Origin: JAJISG01 sp964347325
GTDB taxonomy: Archaea > Thermoplasmatota > Thermoplasmata > RBG-16-68-12 > JAJISG01
Assembly (NCBI GenBank): GCA_964347325.1
Contig: CAYFYA010000020.1
Span: 1 to 32,445 of the forward strand
Direction of reading: 5' to 3'
Length of the DNA: 32,445 nucleotides
Below the pieces are notes generated by a model. The model was not told the origin of the DNA. It ran no database searches and saw only the letters and a list, made by a program, of their open reading frames with translations. A program made the position numbers and the translations under genes. Positions 14,868 through 23,056 of this stretch are shown here, piece after piece (the stretch's first letter is position 1; each line of letters opens with the position of its first letter).

Positions 14868-16317
14868 CGCCCTTCCCCTTCCCGCTACGTTTCTTGCCTT
14901 CTCTCCCCCTGCTCTTTCCCCTCGCTTCTCTCCCTTTGGTTCCCGCTCTCTCACCTAGGTTGCGCGCCTTCGCATCCCCTGTGCGGCTTCTACGGCTCGA
15001 GAGCCGCACGCCGCTGCTTCGCATGTTGATGAACCTCCAGTGGTTGTAGGTGGTAATCGCCAAGACAGATGCGGATACAAGGGAGGCGAAGAACCACAGG
15101 AGAGAGGGCTGGAGAGTTGGTGATGCAGGCCTCGGCCCCACGTCAATGGTTGTCTTGTAGATGCTGACCTCTCCCGTGTCCAAGACCGTTAGGGTGTACA
15201 GTATCTCTGCCAGCACAGACGGGACGGTGGTCCGGACCTGTATGGTCAGGGGCAGCTCCGCGTTGGGTGTGGGCCTGAGAACCGCTGGTAGCGAGAGGAG
15301 GTCTTCACCCTGCAGGACGCCGAGGAGTTGAGCGCCAACAACATCCACTTGGAGGGATACCTCCTGATCACCGGTTAGGTACACCTGCCACGTCACAAGG
15401 GAACCGAAGGCTGCCCTCACGCCGTCGATCGTTTGGAAGACAACGTTGCCCACAGTGCCCACTGTGTAGCCAGAGCGCCCGACTATTACCTTGAGACCAA
15501 ACTCACCCTCGATGGCCGGCACTATCTGGGAGGATCCGGGCGAGGGTATCAGGTACATCGCCTCGACGCGGGAGACGCCCTGAACGTTGATGATCTGGGG
15601 TGGCCTCGGGTCCAGCTCAAGCTTGAAGAAGTACTTGATGTCGTCGCTCACGTGGGCGATGTCCGTTGGATTCACCAAGGAGATGCGGTTCTGGAGCCGG
15701 TCGAAGGTGGCGGAGAGACGCAGAGGGACATTTCCCTGGTTGATGATCCGGACATATTGGCCCGAGTCCTCTGAGAGTATCTCCGCTTCCTTGAAGGGCT
15801 CAGCTCGGAAGCTGAGGTCTGCTGAGGAGAGGCCGTAGCCTATCCGGGCTTCACGGACCTCGAATTCGTAGAGTCCTAGGGAGGTCCCGTCCTTGACGAC
15901 GGCCAGCTCCCACCTCCCGGGCAAGGCCGTGGCATCGACGCCCAGGCGGAAGGTCACTACCTGCCCTTCGGAGCTCGATGACTCAGATTCAAGGAAGAAC
16001 CCGTACAGGGGCTCCGACCAGGTGTCGTTGGTCTCGTCTCGCTCCCATAGATAGTGGTTACCCATGCCCTCTCCCTGGGACCCAACGGCTGACGCCTCGA
16101 GAATGAGACCAGCCTGCACCGGGGTCTCGAGGCTAACGACCAGGTCGTGCCAGACCCCCGCCACCATGACTGGCTTGCCCTCGGAGTTAAGGATAGGCCC
16201 TTCTCCAGGCATTTGGAGGATCAGGCTAACGCCTTCAGAGGCCGACGCGGTAGCTGGGGTGAGCACGCCGACTGCTAGCACTAGCGCGGTAAGTACCGCG
16301 AGTCCTCCAAAGCGCAT
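14857..16317 (-). CDS. Large ectodomain protein with single helix and very basic cytoplasmic tail
   Basis: The ATG at 16317 has GGAGG seven bases upstream and beats the GTG at 16338; 486 residues. It has a signal peptide (about 1-27), a long beta-rich extracellular part of several Ig/CARDB-like segments, one membrane helix at about 404-423, and a tail of about 60 residues with roughly 20 Arg/Lys and many Gly/Ser (e.g. RGREGKKRSGKGKGDGK). The tail is unusual for a surface protein; it could bind the inner leaflet, nucleic acid or the acidic linker of the operon's TPR protein. The stop overlaps the next gene's start. Function unknown. Confidence 0.82.
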   Translation of the reverse strand: MRFGGLAVLTALVLAVGVLTPATASASEGVSLILQMPGEGPILNSEGKPVMVAGVWHDLVVSLETPVQAGLILEASAVGSQGEGMGNHYLWERDETNDTWSEPLYGFFLESESSSSEGQVVTFRLGVDATALPGRWELAVVKDGTSLGLYEFEVREARIGYGLSSADLSFRAEPFKEAEILSEDSGQYVRIINQGNVPLRLSATFDRLQNRISLVNPTDIAHVSDDIKYFFKLELDPRPPQIINVQGVSRVEAMYLIPSPGSSQIVPAIEGEFGLKVIVGRSGYTVGTVGNVVFQTIDGVRAAFGSLVTWQVYLTGDQEVSLQVDVVGAQLLGVLQGEDLLSLPAVLRPTPNAELPLTIQVRTTVPSVLAEILYTLTVLDTGEVSIYKTTIDVGPRPASPTLQPSLLWFFASLVSASVLAITTYNHWRFINMRSSGVRLSSRRSRTGDAKARNLGERAGTKGREARGKSRGREGKKRSGKGKGDGK

Positions 16318-16370
16318 TTTCCATCCTCCACAACACACACTTCCAAAGATTAGGTAAGAGAGGGAGGAGA

Positions 16371-17444
16371 CTACGGGGTCTCCACCCTGATGGTCAAGGT
16401 TGCTACGTAGCTGCCCGATGCGGTTCCGAAGGGTACGTATACCCTGAACTGTACGCCGGTTGTCTCCGAGTCTGCGCTGACGTTGTGCGCTCGCTCACTC
16501 GCTCCGCTGCCGTGGATGTAGACTCGGTTCCCAGATCCGAGTCCCGCAAATGAGGTGTCCGACGTGATGGCGTCGTTGGCGTCCCCTGCGGCCGTGATGT
16601 TGATATTGGTGACGGCGATGGTGTTGGCACCGCTGGTTAGTGTAGTGTCAAACCAGACGCTCAGCCTGTAGTTTCTGTTCGCTGCATGGGTCACAGTGAC
16701 GATGGCCGAGGTACCGCTAGCGCCTGGGGAGATCGTTCCCGCGTCCCAATCCGACGCGATGGTTACGTTGTTGAACAGGAAGACTCCGAACTCGTGGTAT
16801 ACGTTGGTTGAGTTGGACTGCGAGACGACATTACTCTCGAAGTCCCTGGCCCTAACCTCGGAGTTCCAAGAGTTCGCATCGTTGTAGGACCCGCTCGCTT
16901 GGTTGGTGGGATCTGTCCCCCATCGAACCTGGTTGTTGAGGGTGAAAGCCAGTTTGAAGGTGTAGTTCTCGTTGGCCACGTTGGTGAAGATTGAGCTGCT
17001 GCCGGAAGCGTAGACCATGTTACCCTCTGTGACACTCCACTCACTCAAAGCAGGAGATGTCAGGGGAGCGACGTTCGTGTAGTTGAGATCGATGCGATAG
17101 TTGGCCCCGGTGGTCTGCTGGGTGAAGCTTAGCTCTGCACCCCCGCCGTCGAACCAAATGCGAATGTTCGCCCACCGCATGTCACCCCATCCGTCTGGGT
17201 CCTGCAGGGTGACGTTGAAGTAGTAGGTCGTGCCGACGTCGATCTGCGAGTGCATCTGAGACACGTCCGATGCATCAGTGATTGTGTAGTTTGTAACCGT
17301 CGGGGGTGTACTGCTCACGGTGGCGCCCAACGTGTTGTCGGTGTCATCATCCTGGGAGACGTCCGGAGCCACTGCCGAACCGAGCGCGAAGAGGACGGCG
17401 AAGGCCACCACACCCACAGCCAGAGCCTTTGGGATTGCTTTCAT
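16371..17444 (-). CDS. Secreted beta-sandwich surface protein with many N-glycosylation sequons
   Basis: A 357-residue protein with a signal peptide (about 1-26) and no C-terminal anchor. Extracellular beta-rich domains include a segment (DVGTTYYFNVTLQDPDGWGD) of a type common in archaeal surface proteins, where a sugar- or protein-binding Ig-like fold is likely. At least ten N-x-S/T sequons (NYT, NVT, NST, NIT and others) and a Thr/Ser/Asn-rich composition point to heavy glycosylation. First gene of the operon, with a clear TATA box and a GGAGG Shine-Dalgarno. It ends in TLTIRVETP without a sorting helix, so it is released or held by its neighbours. Confidence 0.8.
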   Translation of the reverse strand: MKAIPKALAVGVVAFAVLFALGSAVAPDVSQDDDTDNTLGATVSSTPPTVTNYTITDASDVSQMHSQIDVGTTYYFNVTLQDPDGWGDMRWANIRIWFDGGGAELSFTQQTTGANYRIDLNYTNVAPLTSPALSEWSVTEGNMVYASGSSSIFTNVANENYTFKLAFTLNNQVRWGTDPTNQASGSYNDANSWNSEVRARDFESNVVSQSNSTNVYHEFGVFLFNNVTIASDWDAGTISPGASGTSAIVTVTHAANRNYRLSVWFDTTLTSGANTIAVTNINITAAGDANDAITSDTSFAGLGSGNRVYIHGSGASERAHNVSADSETTGVQFRVYVPFGTASGSYVATLTIRVETP

Positions 17445-17487
17445 CCTTCTATCCTCCGAGGGATATCGGGATGCCTGTGAGTAGGTC

Positions 17488-17499
17488 GCTATTTAAGCG
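17488..17499 (-). promoter_or_regulatory. TATA box of the surface-protein operon
   Basis: The minus strand reads CGCTTAAATAGC, about 49 nt before the ATG at 17444. This predicts a leader of about 23 nt that carries the GGAGG site. Confidence 0.65.
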
Positions 17500-17653
17500 T
17501 TAGGAAGTCATTCTCCGGTTTGAGAAAAGGTAATGAGCGGATTCTGAAACTAGCTGAAGGCTCTTCAGACCCTCTGGAGGAGGATTGCCTAGTCCGAACA
17601 AGACACGTTCACGGCCCTCAATCTCGACTTCGTCAGACGCCGCAACACCAGAG

Positions 17654-19978
17654 TCACCAATCGTACCAGTGCGGTGTGTTCTGGTACTCGTCCGGGTATC
17701 CCGGTGGGTACTCTTCTGGAGGCCCGACCGGAATCTCGGGGTAGGTGGGTGGGGGCTGTGCCCTTTGAACGATGGGTGGCCTGCGGCGTCTGCCGAGGGT
17801 GTATGCCACTGCGGCGGCAAGAGCGACCGATAGCCCGAGAACAATTGCGCCCGCAGGTTCACTGATGATAGCAGGCAGATCAGCCAGGGTCACGGGGCCA
17901 TCACCAAGACCCAGTATCCCCACGGAGGGATCGCCTGACGCCTGCGTGGCCACGAGGAGCACGTCGTCCCCAAGGTTAGCGAGATCGTAGATTGCTTCAT
18001 ATGAAGATGGGACCAGACCCCTGAGGTGCGCAAAGGTGTTGTTGTGCGGGTAGTAGACTCCCAAGGATGTGCCCTCCTGACCAAGACCGCCGAGCACGAA
18101 CCCACTCTCCGTCGCAGCCACGGCTGTGATCATGCCGAAGTCGACGGGAATCTCAATGGAGAGGTCCTCAAAGGAGGATGAGTCAGGAGTCCACAATCCC
18201 AGAAGGGGGCGGCCTTCTATCGTACCCCCAAGCAGGAAGGTCTCCCCGTCCGAAGCGGCATCGAGTAGAGAGCTGAGGGGGCCGTATGTCACTCCGAACT
18301 CTCTCCCGAGAAAGGTCGTGTTTAGCGTTGCCGCGTCCAGAACTGCAAGGGCGGGTCCCAGATCATTCTCTCCCAACATGAGGAAGGAGTCAACCCCGGC
18401 GGTGACCCGAATTGGACTGTCGAAGTAGCGCTGGACCTGCGGGGCTAGATTCGTAATCCCACCACTTGCTGAGTCGTACACAAGTAAGAAGGACTTCCCT
18501 CCCCCATAACCGGGAATCGCGCAGATGCTACCGATTTGGCTCGGAGAGTAGAGCACCTCTACCTCAGCGGGAACGTCGGGGGTCAGGTCCTGTAGCGTCC
18601 CGTTGGCTTCATAGGCGTAGAGGACCCCACGGGTCTCGTTTGCACCCGCGATGAGCAGCCAATCCTCGTCCCCTGCTGTTCCGTATATCACGGTGTCGAC
18701 CAGATTCAACGAATCACTTCTGTCTTCCAGAGTCAACGACAGTGTGTCGATAAGACCGAGGGCTGCCGATGACTGGCGGGACCCCCCGATGATGAAACTT
18801 TCACCGGCTGCCAGGGCGTGGTGAAGGCTCCGATAGCGCGCCTCGAAGACTCCCTCATTCTCCTCCCAACTCCAATCGTTCGTCCTGAGTTGCCCGATGA
18901 AGGGCGACCCGTTGCTTCCACTCATCACGATCGGTCCTCCAGCCTGGACCATGCTCTGGTAGTCCCAGTTGGGCGGGAGGACGTCGTCTACGTAGAGGGA
19001 AGTATCGTTGGAGGGGTGGTAGGCCATCAATGTCTCGAATCCGATCCCCTCTGCCAGAAGGATCAAAGCAGTGCCATTCCACACGCCGGTGGGGAGTCGA
19101 GAGTAGTCACTCCTGAGGGCTCCGCTGAGAGAGGTTGTGGCCGCCGCGGATGGATTGTGAACCGCGATGGAGGCCCTTGTTACGGGGAATTGGCTCTCCG
19201 ATCCAAGGATGTAGAGGGCGTCCTGGGCCCAGATCAGATGGTCAATCTGCTCCATGTCCGTTGGAAGGCCGGAACTCAGGTCGACGATCTCTCCTCCAGG
19301 CGTGACGCTCAGAAGGGCAGGGGCCCCACTGAACTTCTCCCCCGCTACGTAAAAGGACGTACCGTTCCAGACGCCATGGCTGACCTCTGTGACGTTGGCA
19401 AACTCACCGACCTGGAGGGTCCTCAGGCTGCGTAGGGCTGACTCAAATACACCCGGGATGATCAGACCATCGTCCGTGCTCATGATCAAGAGATACGATG
19501 CCCCGTTTCCCACAATGAGGGAGGTCTGTTTGACATCGGAGGGAAGAGCTGCGCTGACGTCAAGAATCTGCGACGAGGAACTTTCGTAGAGCCCTAGGTA
19601 GGGAGAGGTACCAAGACTCGATCCACCGAACAGGAGGTCCTGTCCAGACCTGGCAAGAGAGTCGACCGCGCGGTAGTGGGTTGGCAGGGGAGAGAGGTTT
19701 CCCACGAGTTTCTTCTGCGCAGCGTTGTACATGGTTAGAACGAGGGCGCCGCTGTGGGAGTGTGCGATGAGCGCTAGTCCAGCGTCCGTGGGCGCAGCAG
19801 CAGCGATGCCATCTACTCCATCGGGGAGCAGGTGTGTCAGATCTCTGAAGGAGTAATCTCCCGCACGCCTTTCGAAGGAGATTGGAAGGTTCGCTTGCGG
19901 TAGACTAGGCTGCATGATGAGAACCAGGGCGATTGCGAGGACCGGGACTAGGTAACGCAGGCGGCCCCTCTTCTCCAT
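17654..19978 (-). CDS. Large propeller-like surface protein with C-terminal anchor and Pro/Tyr-rich tail
   Basis: A 774-residue protein: signal peptide or anchor about 7-30, then about 13-14 repeats of roughly 50 residues, each with a hydrophobic G-x-x-L-L-x-G-G strand followed by a DLS..LP-x-D/Y turn (e.g. DVSAALPSD, DLSSGLPTD, DLSIEIPVD). This is the rhythm of two consecutive beta-propellers. A membrane helix at about 702-724 is followed by RRRRPP and a 40-residue cytoplasmic tail containing PPTY, PPEEY and PPGY, ending HWYDW. No enzymatic residues are seen; a recognition or adhesion role is inferred. It has its own leaderless promoter and lies just upstream of the surface operon on the same strand. 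Confidence 0.8.
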   Translation of the reverse strand: MEKRGRLRYLVPVLAIALVLIMQPSLPQANLPISFERRAGDYSFRDLTHLLPDGVDGIAAAAPTDAGLALIAHSHSGALVLTMYNAAQKKLVGNLSPLPTHYRAVDSLARSGQDLLFGGSSLGTSPYLGLYESSSSQILDVSAALPSDVKQTSLIVGNGASYLLIMSTDDGLIIPGVFESALRSLRTLQVGEFANVTEVSHGVWNGTSFYVAGEKFSGAPALLSVTPGGEIVDLSSGLPTDMEQIDHLIWAQDALYILGSESQFPVTRASIAVHNPSAAATTSLSGALRSDYSRLPTGVWNGTALILLAEGIGFETLMAYHPSNDTSLYVDDVLPPNWDYQSMVQAGGPIVMSGSNGSPFIGQLRTNDWSWEENEGVFEARYRSLHHALAAGESFIIGGSRQSSAALGLIDTLSLTLEDRSDSLNLVDTVIYGTAGDEDWLLIAGANETRGVLYAYEANGTLQDLTPDVPAEVEVLYSPSQIGSICAIPGYGGGKSFLLVYDSASGGITNLAPQVQRYFDSPIRVTAGVDSFLMLGENDLGPALAVLDAATLNTTFLGREFGVTYGPLSSLLDAASDGETFLLGGTIEGRPLLGLWTPDSSSFEDLSIEIPVDFGMITAVAATESGFVLGGLGQEGTSLGVYYPHNNTFAHLRGLVPSSYEAIYDLANLGDDVLLVATQASGDPSVGILGLGDGPVTLADLPAIISEPAGAIVLGLSVALAAAVAYTLGRRRRPPIVQRAQPPPTYPEIPVGPPEEYPPGYPDEYQNTPHWYDW

Positions 19979-20000
19979 GGAAGGATCCGCGGGATCCAGG

Positions 20001-20010
20001 CCTTAAATAC
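20001..20010 (-). promoter_or_regulatory. TATA box of the propeller protein gene
   Basis: The minus strand reads GTATTTAAGG, centred 27 nt before the ATG at 19978, so the mRNA is probably leaderless. Two GGATCC sites three bases apart (19983-19997) lie between box and start and could act as a repressor site; this is speculative. Confidence 0.6.
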
Positions 20011-20105
20011 ATAGTCTTATCGTTATCGATTTCGAGAATACCAGCGCCCCCAGGCCTGCCTCCGTGAGAAGATCCTTGCCCCAAGTTCAGAAAGAATAAG
20101 GCGCC

Positions 20106-20513
20106 ATGCGGCTTACCGCCGATGAATACCAGACCTGGAAAACGTCCGCTATGCTAATCAATGACCGGAATCTGAAGAGGGCTCTCTTGAGCGCCATTGC
20201 AGACGAGTATTCGTCGAAGATACTGTCCTCGACGGCCTGGAAGTCCCTTTCCGTGATGGACATGGTGCGGGATGAGGGAATTCCTTCCACCTCCGCATAT
20301 CGAAGGGTAAAGGAGCTCAAGGATCAGGGCCTGCTGGCCGTTGACAGGACCATCGTCACGAAGGACGGCAAGAAGTACGACCTCTACAAGAGCACCTTCA
20401 GGGAGGTGAACATCAACTTCAGACGGGGCTCTCTAGAGGTCAAAGCAGTGCCGAATCGAGACATCTTCGAGAAGACTCTGCTCTTGTTCAAGTCTCTTAC
20501 GGAGGAATCGTAG
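20106..20513 (+). CDS. Winged helix-turn-helix transcriptional regulator
   Basis: A 135-residue, mostly helical protein. Residues about 22-85 form an ArsR-like winged helix: helices around RALLSAIADEYSSKIL and SVMDMVRDEG, a recognition helix IPSTSAYRRVKELKDQG, then a wing (LLAVDRTIVTKDGKKYDLYKS). The C-terminal 40 residues may dimerise. No Cys/His metal site is seen, so a metal sensor is unlikely. It is divergent from the propeller protein gene and one base upstream of a small membrane protein gene, so it may regulate the propeller gene, its own operon, or both. Archaeal regulators of this type often sit next to small membrane partners. Confidence 0.82.
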   Translation: MRLTADEYQTWKTSAMLINDRNLKRALLSAIADEYSSKILSSTAWKSLSVMDMVRDEGIPSTSAYRRVKELKDQGLLAVDRTIVTKDGKKYDLYKSTFREVNINFRRGSLEVKAVPNRDIFEKTLLLFKSLTEES

Positions 20514-20514
20514 G

Positions 20515-20793
20515 GTGGAACTCCTACTGCTAAGAGTCCTCCAGGGAGTGGGTGTGATCCTCGGGGGCCTCATAGCAGGCCTGAGCTACGTGGCCTATCG
20601 AAGGCACGGAGCCGGCCTAATGATCTTCATCGCATTTGGGTTTGGGCTGCTTACCGTTGGTCTCCTGATCGAGGGCCTTCTCTTCGAGCTCTTCGCCATC
20701 TCCCTTGACATGGCTCATCTTGTCGAATCGACCGTGACCCTCGCGGGGCTCATGGTCCTTGCCTATTACCTCATGCCTAGGAGGAGGGACTGA
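20515..20793 (+). CDS. Three-helix small membrane protein, first of a paralogous pair
   Basis: A 92-residue protein starting with GTG one base after the regulator's stop, so translation is coupled. Three hydrophobic helices (about 5-27, 34-58, 66-86) end in PRRRD. The sequence pattern (YRRHGAGLMIFIAFGFGLLTVGLLIEG then HLVESTVTLAGLMVLAYYL) is shared with the next gene and resembles small membrane proteins found beside wHTH regulators in haloarchaea (DUF7521-like, from memory). It could sense or hold the regulator at the membrane; inference. Confidence 0.7.
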   Translation: MELLLLRVLQGVGVILGGLIAGLSYVAYRRHGAGLMIFIAFGFGLLTVGLLIEGLLFELFAISLDMAHLVESTVTLAGLMVLAYYLMPRRRD

Positions 20794-20877
20794 AACGTTG
20801 GATCCTTCACGCCCAAGCTCCCTCTCCCTCGATGCCGTGGTCCGAGGCAGCGGTCCAAGGCTCCGGAGGAGAGGGCC

Positions 20878-21159
20878 TTGACGGAGGTGCTATATGCGTT
20901 GATCGGGATGAGACTGGCCATCGTTGTGATGGGCTCGTCCCTGGCGGTCTTCGCGTTCTTCAGATACATCAAGGGGGGATATCGGGGTCACCTTCTGCTG
21001 GCGTTGGGCTTCAGCCTCATCTCTTTGGGGGCCCTGGTCGAAGGTGTCACCATCGAACTCATGCAGTGGGAGTTGGTGTCGGCCCACGCGGTCGAAGCGG
21101 CATTCTCTGCCGCGGGTCTGCTCTCGGTCCTACTAGCCATCGTGTTGGGCCGTCGATAG
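20878..21159 (+). CDS. Three-helix small membrane protein, second of the pair
   Basis: A 93-residue paralogue of the preceding protein. It starts with TTG at 20878, five bases after a GGAGGAGAGG Shine-Dalgarno. The shared pattern is clear: RYIKGGYRGHLLLALGFSLI, then GALVEG, then HAVEAAFSAAGLLSVLL. The C-terminus is GRR. The two likely arose by tandem duplication and may form a heterodimer. The stop lies one base from that of the converging gene. Confidence 0.68.
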   Translation: MTEVLYALIGMRLAIVVMGSSLAVFAFFRYIKGGYRGHLLLALGFSLISLGALVEGVTIELMQWELVSAHAVEAAFSAAGLLSVLLAIVLGRR

Positions 21160-21160
21160 T

Positions 21161-21487
21161 CTAGTCCTCCTCGAGCACCCCACGCTCAGCGCTGATGGGC
21201 TCCCAGTACTTCCACCTATTTCTCCGAGCGACCTTTGCCCCACATTGGGGACAGAGGGCATATGTCACCGGTCCCTTCCGCTCCTCCTGCACGGTGGTCT
21301 TCGTGCCTTCAAGGGAGATCATCTTCTCCTCCTGCATGCACCAGGCAGCAGCTATCCCCCTACCAGGGACGGGGGCCCATGAAGAGCCTGTCCAGTATAT
21401 GAGTGGGTCCTCGTTCCGCGTGTCGTCAGGGCAGTATGCCTCACGGGTGCGTCGGCGATCTCTCTCGATCCACCTCTTCGGCATGTC
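21161..21487 (-). CDS. Probable zinc-binding small protein, unknown function
   Basis: From the ATG at 21487 the frame encodes 108 residues: a very basic start (MPKRWIERDRRRTREAYCP), a Trp-rich middle (YWTGSSWAP) and a C-terminal CPQC pair followed by WKYWEP. The frame is open upstream and includes a further Cys-x2-His pair (CERHG), which could complete a zinc site with the later Cys; a TTG at 21577 would include it. The start is thus uncertain. No family is recognised. Confidence 0.5.
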   Translation of the reverse strand, partial: DMPKRWIERDRRRTREAYCPDDTRNEDPLIYWTGSSWAPVPGRGIAAAWCMQEEKMISLEGTKTTVQEERKGPVTYALCPQCGAKVARRNRWKYWEPISAERGVLEED

Positions 21488-21635
21488 CCAGAGCTTGTGG
21501 AACCCATGCCTCTCGCAGGAGACGTCCAGGGAAACCCCTCCTAGGTGAGGAAATCGCCCTTGAAATGCTTTCCCCAATCGATCTGGAAGTGTTGGGAAGG
21601 ACACCGGGAGCCTTCCAGCACATCCCCAAGGAGTG

Positions 21636-21646
21636 GCTTTAATAGG
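21636..21646 (+). promoter_or_regulatory. TATA box of the 36-codon pilin-like gene
   Basis: GCTTTAATAGG, with its core centred 28 nt before the ATG at 21669: the spacing for a leaderless archaeal mRNA. Confidence 0.65.
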
Positions 21647-21668
21647 GGAGGAATGGGTTCTTGGCTCC

Positions 21669-21779
21669 ATGAAAGGCGACCGACGCGCCATCTCTTCGGA
21701 GATTTCGGTCCTTATCCTACTGGCGGTAACCCTCGCTGTCGCGGTTTTGGTCTACGTCCTTGCGCTGGCGGCACTCTAA
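21669..21779 (+). CDS. Tiny type IV pilin-like protein (36 residues)
   Basis: ATG at 21669, TAA at 21777-21779. The product starts MKGDRRAISSEISVLILLAV and continues as one hydrophobic stretch to its end. The basic leader followed by R-A-I-S fits the archaeal class III prepilin-peptidase motif ([KRDE][GA] then a hydrophobic and a small residue), with cleavage after Ala7 expected. The hydrophobic segment resembles the conserved archaeal pilin N-terminus (usually AISPVIGVILMVAITVILA), here with SSE in place of SPV. There is no globular head: a complete pilin-type assembly helix and nothing more. A good TATA box 28 nt upstream supports expression. No pilus assembly genes are nearby. Confidence 0.65.
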   Translation: MKGDRRAISSEISVLILLAVTLAVAVLVYVLALAAL

Positions 21780-21879
21780 GGGCGAGATAAGTGAAGAGGA
21801 AGACTCTCAAGTTGGTTCTCACCAGATGATACTGTGCCGAAACTTGTAAAAGAGGTGCGGTTATCTTCTCCCAGGTTTC

Positions 21880-23040
21880 ATGAAACCCATGAGACTCCTC
21901 ATACCTGGTCCAGTCCCTCTGGAGCCAAAGGCGGCCGCGGAACTGACAAAGCCAGCGGTCCCTCACTACGGCAAGGAGTGGGTCAAGGCCTATTCTGAAG
22001 TCGAGGAGTTGCTCCAGAATCTCTTCGATATGAGGGAGGCAATGGTCTTCCCGCTCGTGGGCCCAGCCCACGTGGCCTTGGAAGCCCTTGTAACGACGCT
22101 TCTGAGGCAAGAGGACAAGGCCCTCGTCATCGACAACGGCTTCTTCGGCCGCAGGTTGCGCGAAGTCCTTGATTCCCACGGGATTGAGGCCTTCTCAATA
22201 CACTCCCGCTGGGGAACGCCGCCCGACATGCGTCGCGTGGAGGAAGTCCTGAGCAGTAGATACGTCAGAGCCCTCTTCGCCGTCCACTCTGAGACCTCTA
22301 CAGGAATGGTCAATCCGATGAGAGAGCTGGGAAGCCTTGCCCACGAGTACGGCTCTCTCTTCGTCGTCGATGCCGTCTCCTCTCTTGGAGGTTTGGCGTT
22401 GCCCTGTGACGACTGGAGGATAGACGCCTGCTTCGCCGGGTCTCAGAAGTGCCTGGGCGCTCCTCCCGGGATAGCCCCTGTGGCTGTTCGCGGATCGATC
22501 CTGGAGGGCGTGGACCCGGGACTGGTGCGGTCTTGGTACCTTAACCTCCTCACTTGGGAGAAGTTCAAAGAGGAGTGGGGCCAGTGGCATCCCCAGCCCA
22601 CCACCATATCCACCCAAGTCTTCTTCGCGTTCAAGGCCGCTCTGGAGTCGGTCTTCGAGGAAGGGTTGGAGGCTAGAATCGAGAGGCACCGTAGCGTGGG
22701 GCGGGGCTACAGGGAGGCCTTGAGGGCCATGGACTTCCAGACAGTCGCGTTGGAGGAAGATTGCAGCGATACAGTCACCTGCGTCAAGCCGCCCAACGGG
22801 ATCGACTCAGAGAGTCTCCAGCAAAGGCTCCGGGAAGACTTCGGGATACTGGTGGCCGGCGGAATCGGCGAGCTGAAGGGGGAGGTCCTCAGAATTGGCC
22901 ACATGGGGCCCTCCGCCAACTTCCAGGACTTCATGTCGGTGATGGAGGCTATCGGGAGCGTGGTGAGCGAGACCACGGCCGTCGACGTCACCGCAGCCCT
23001 GGAGGTTGCCAGTTCCATATCACACGGGGCGGGAGAATAA
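21880..23040 (+). CDS. Class V PLP-dependent aminotransferase (alanine-glyoxylate/serine-pyruvate type)
   Basis: A 386-residue fold-type I enzyme. The N-terminus LLIPGPVPLEPKA is the family hallmark; ETSTGMVNP near 138-146, VVDAVSSLGG at 162-171 (Asp164 holds the pyridine nitrogen) and GSQKCLGAPPG at 187-197 with PLP-binding Lys190 complete the active site. Likely reactions are transamination of alanine, serine or aspartate with glyoxylate or pyruvate; specificity cannot be read. A second ATG at codon 4 (21889) is possible. A weak TATA-like TTGTAAAAG lies about 32 nt before the first ATG. The neighbours do not form an evident pathway with it. Confidence 0.92.
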   Translation: MKPMRLLIPGPVPLEPKAAAELTKPAVPHYGKEWVKAYSEVEELLQNLFDMREAMVFPLVGPAHVALEALVTTLLRQEDKALVIDNGFFGRRLREVLDSHGIEAFSIHSRWGTPPDMRRVEEVLSSRYVRALFAVHSETSTGMVNPMRELGSLAHEYGSLFVVDAVSSLGGLALPCDDWRIDACFAGSQKCLGAPPGIAPVAVRGSILEGVDPGLVRSWYLNLLTWEKFKEEWGQWHPQPTTISTQVFFAFKAALESVFEEGLEARIERHRSVGRGYREALRAMDFQTVALEEDCSDTVTCVKPPNGIDSESLQQRLREDFGILVAGGIGELKGEVLRIGHMGPSANFQDFMSVMEAIGSVVSETTAVDVTAALEVASSISHGAGE

Positions 23041-23056
23041 CGCGGTGACGCGGGTC

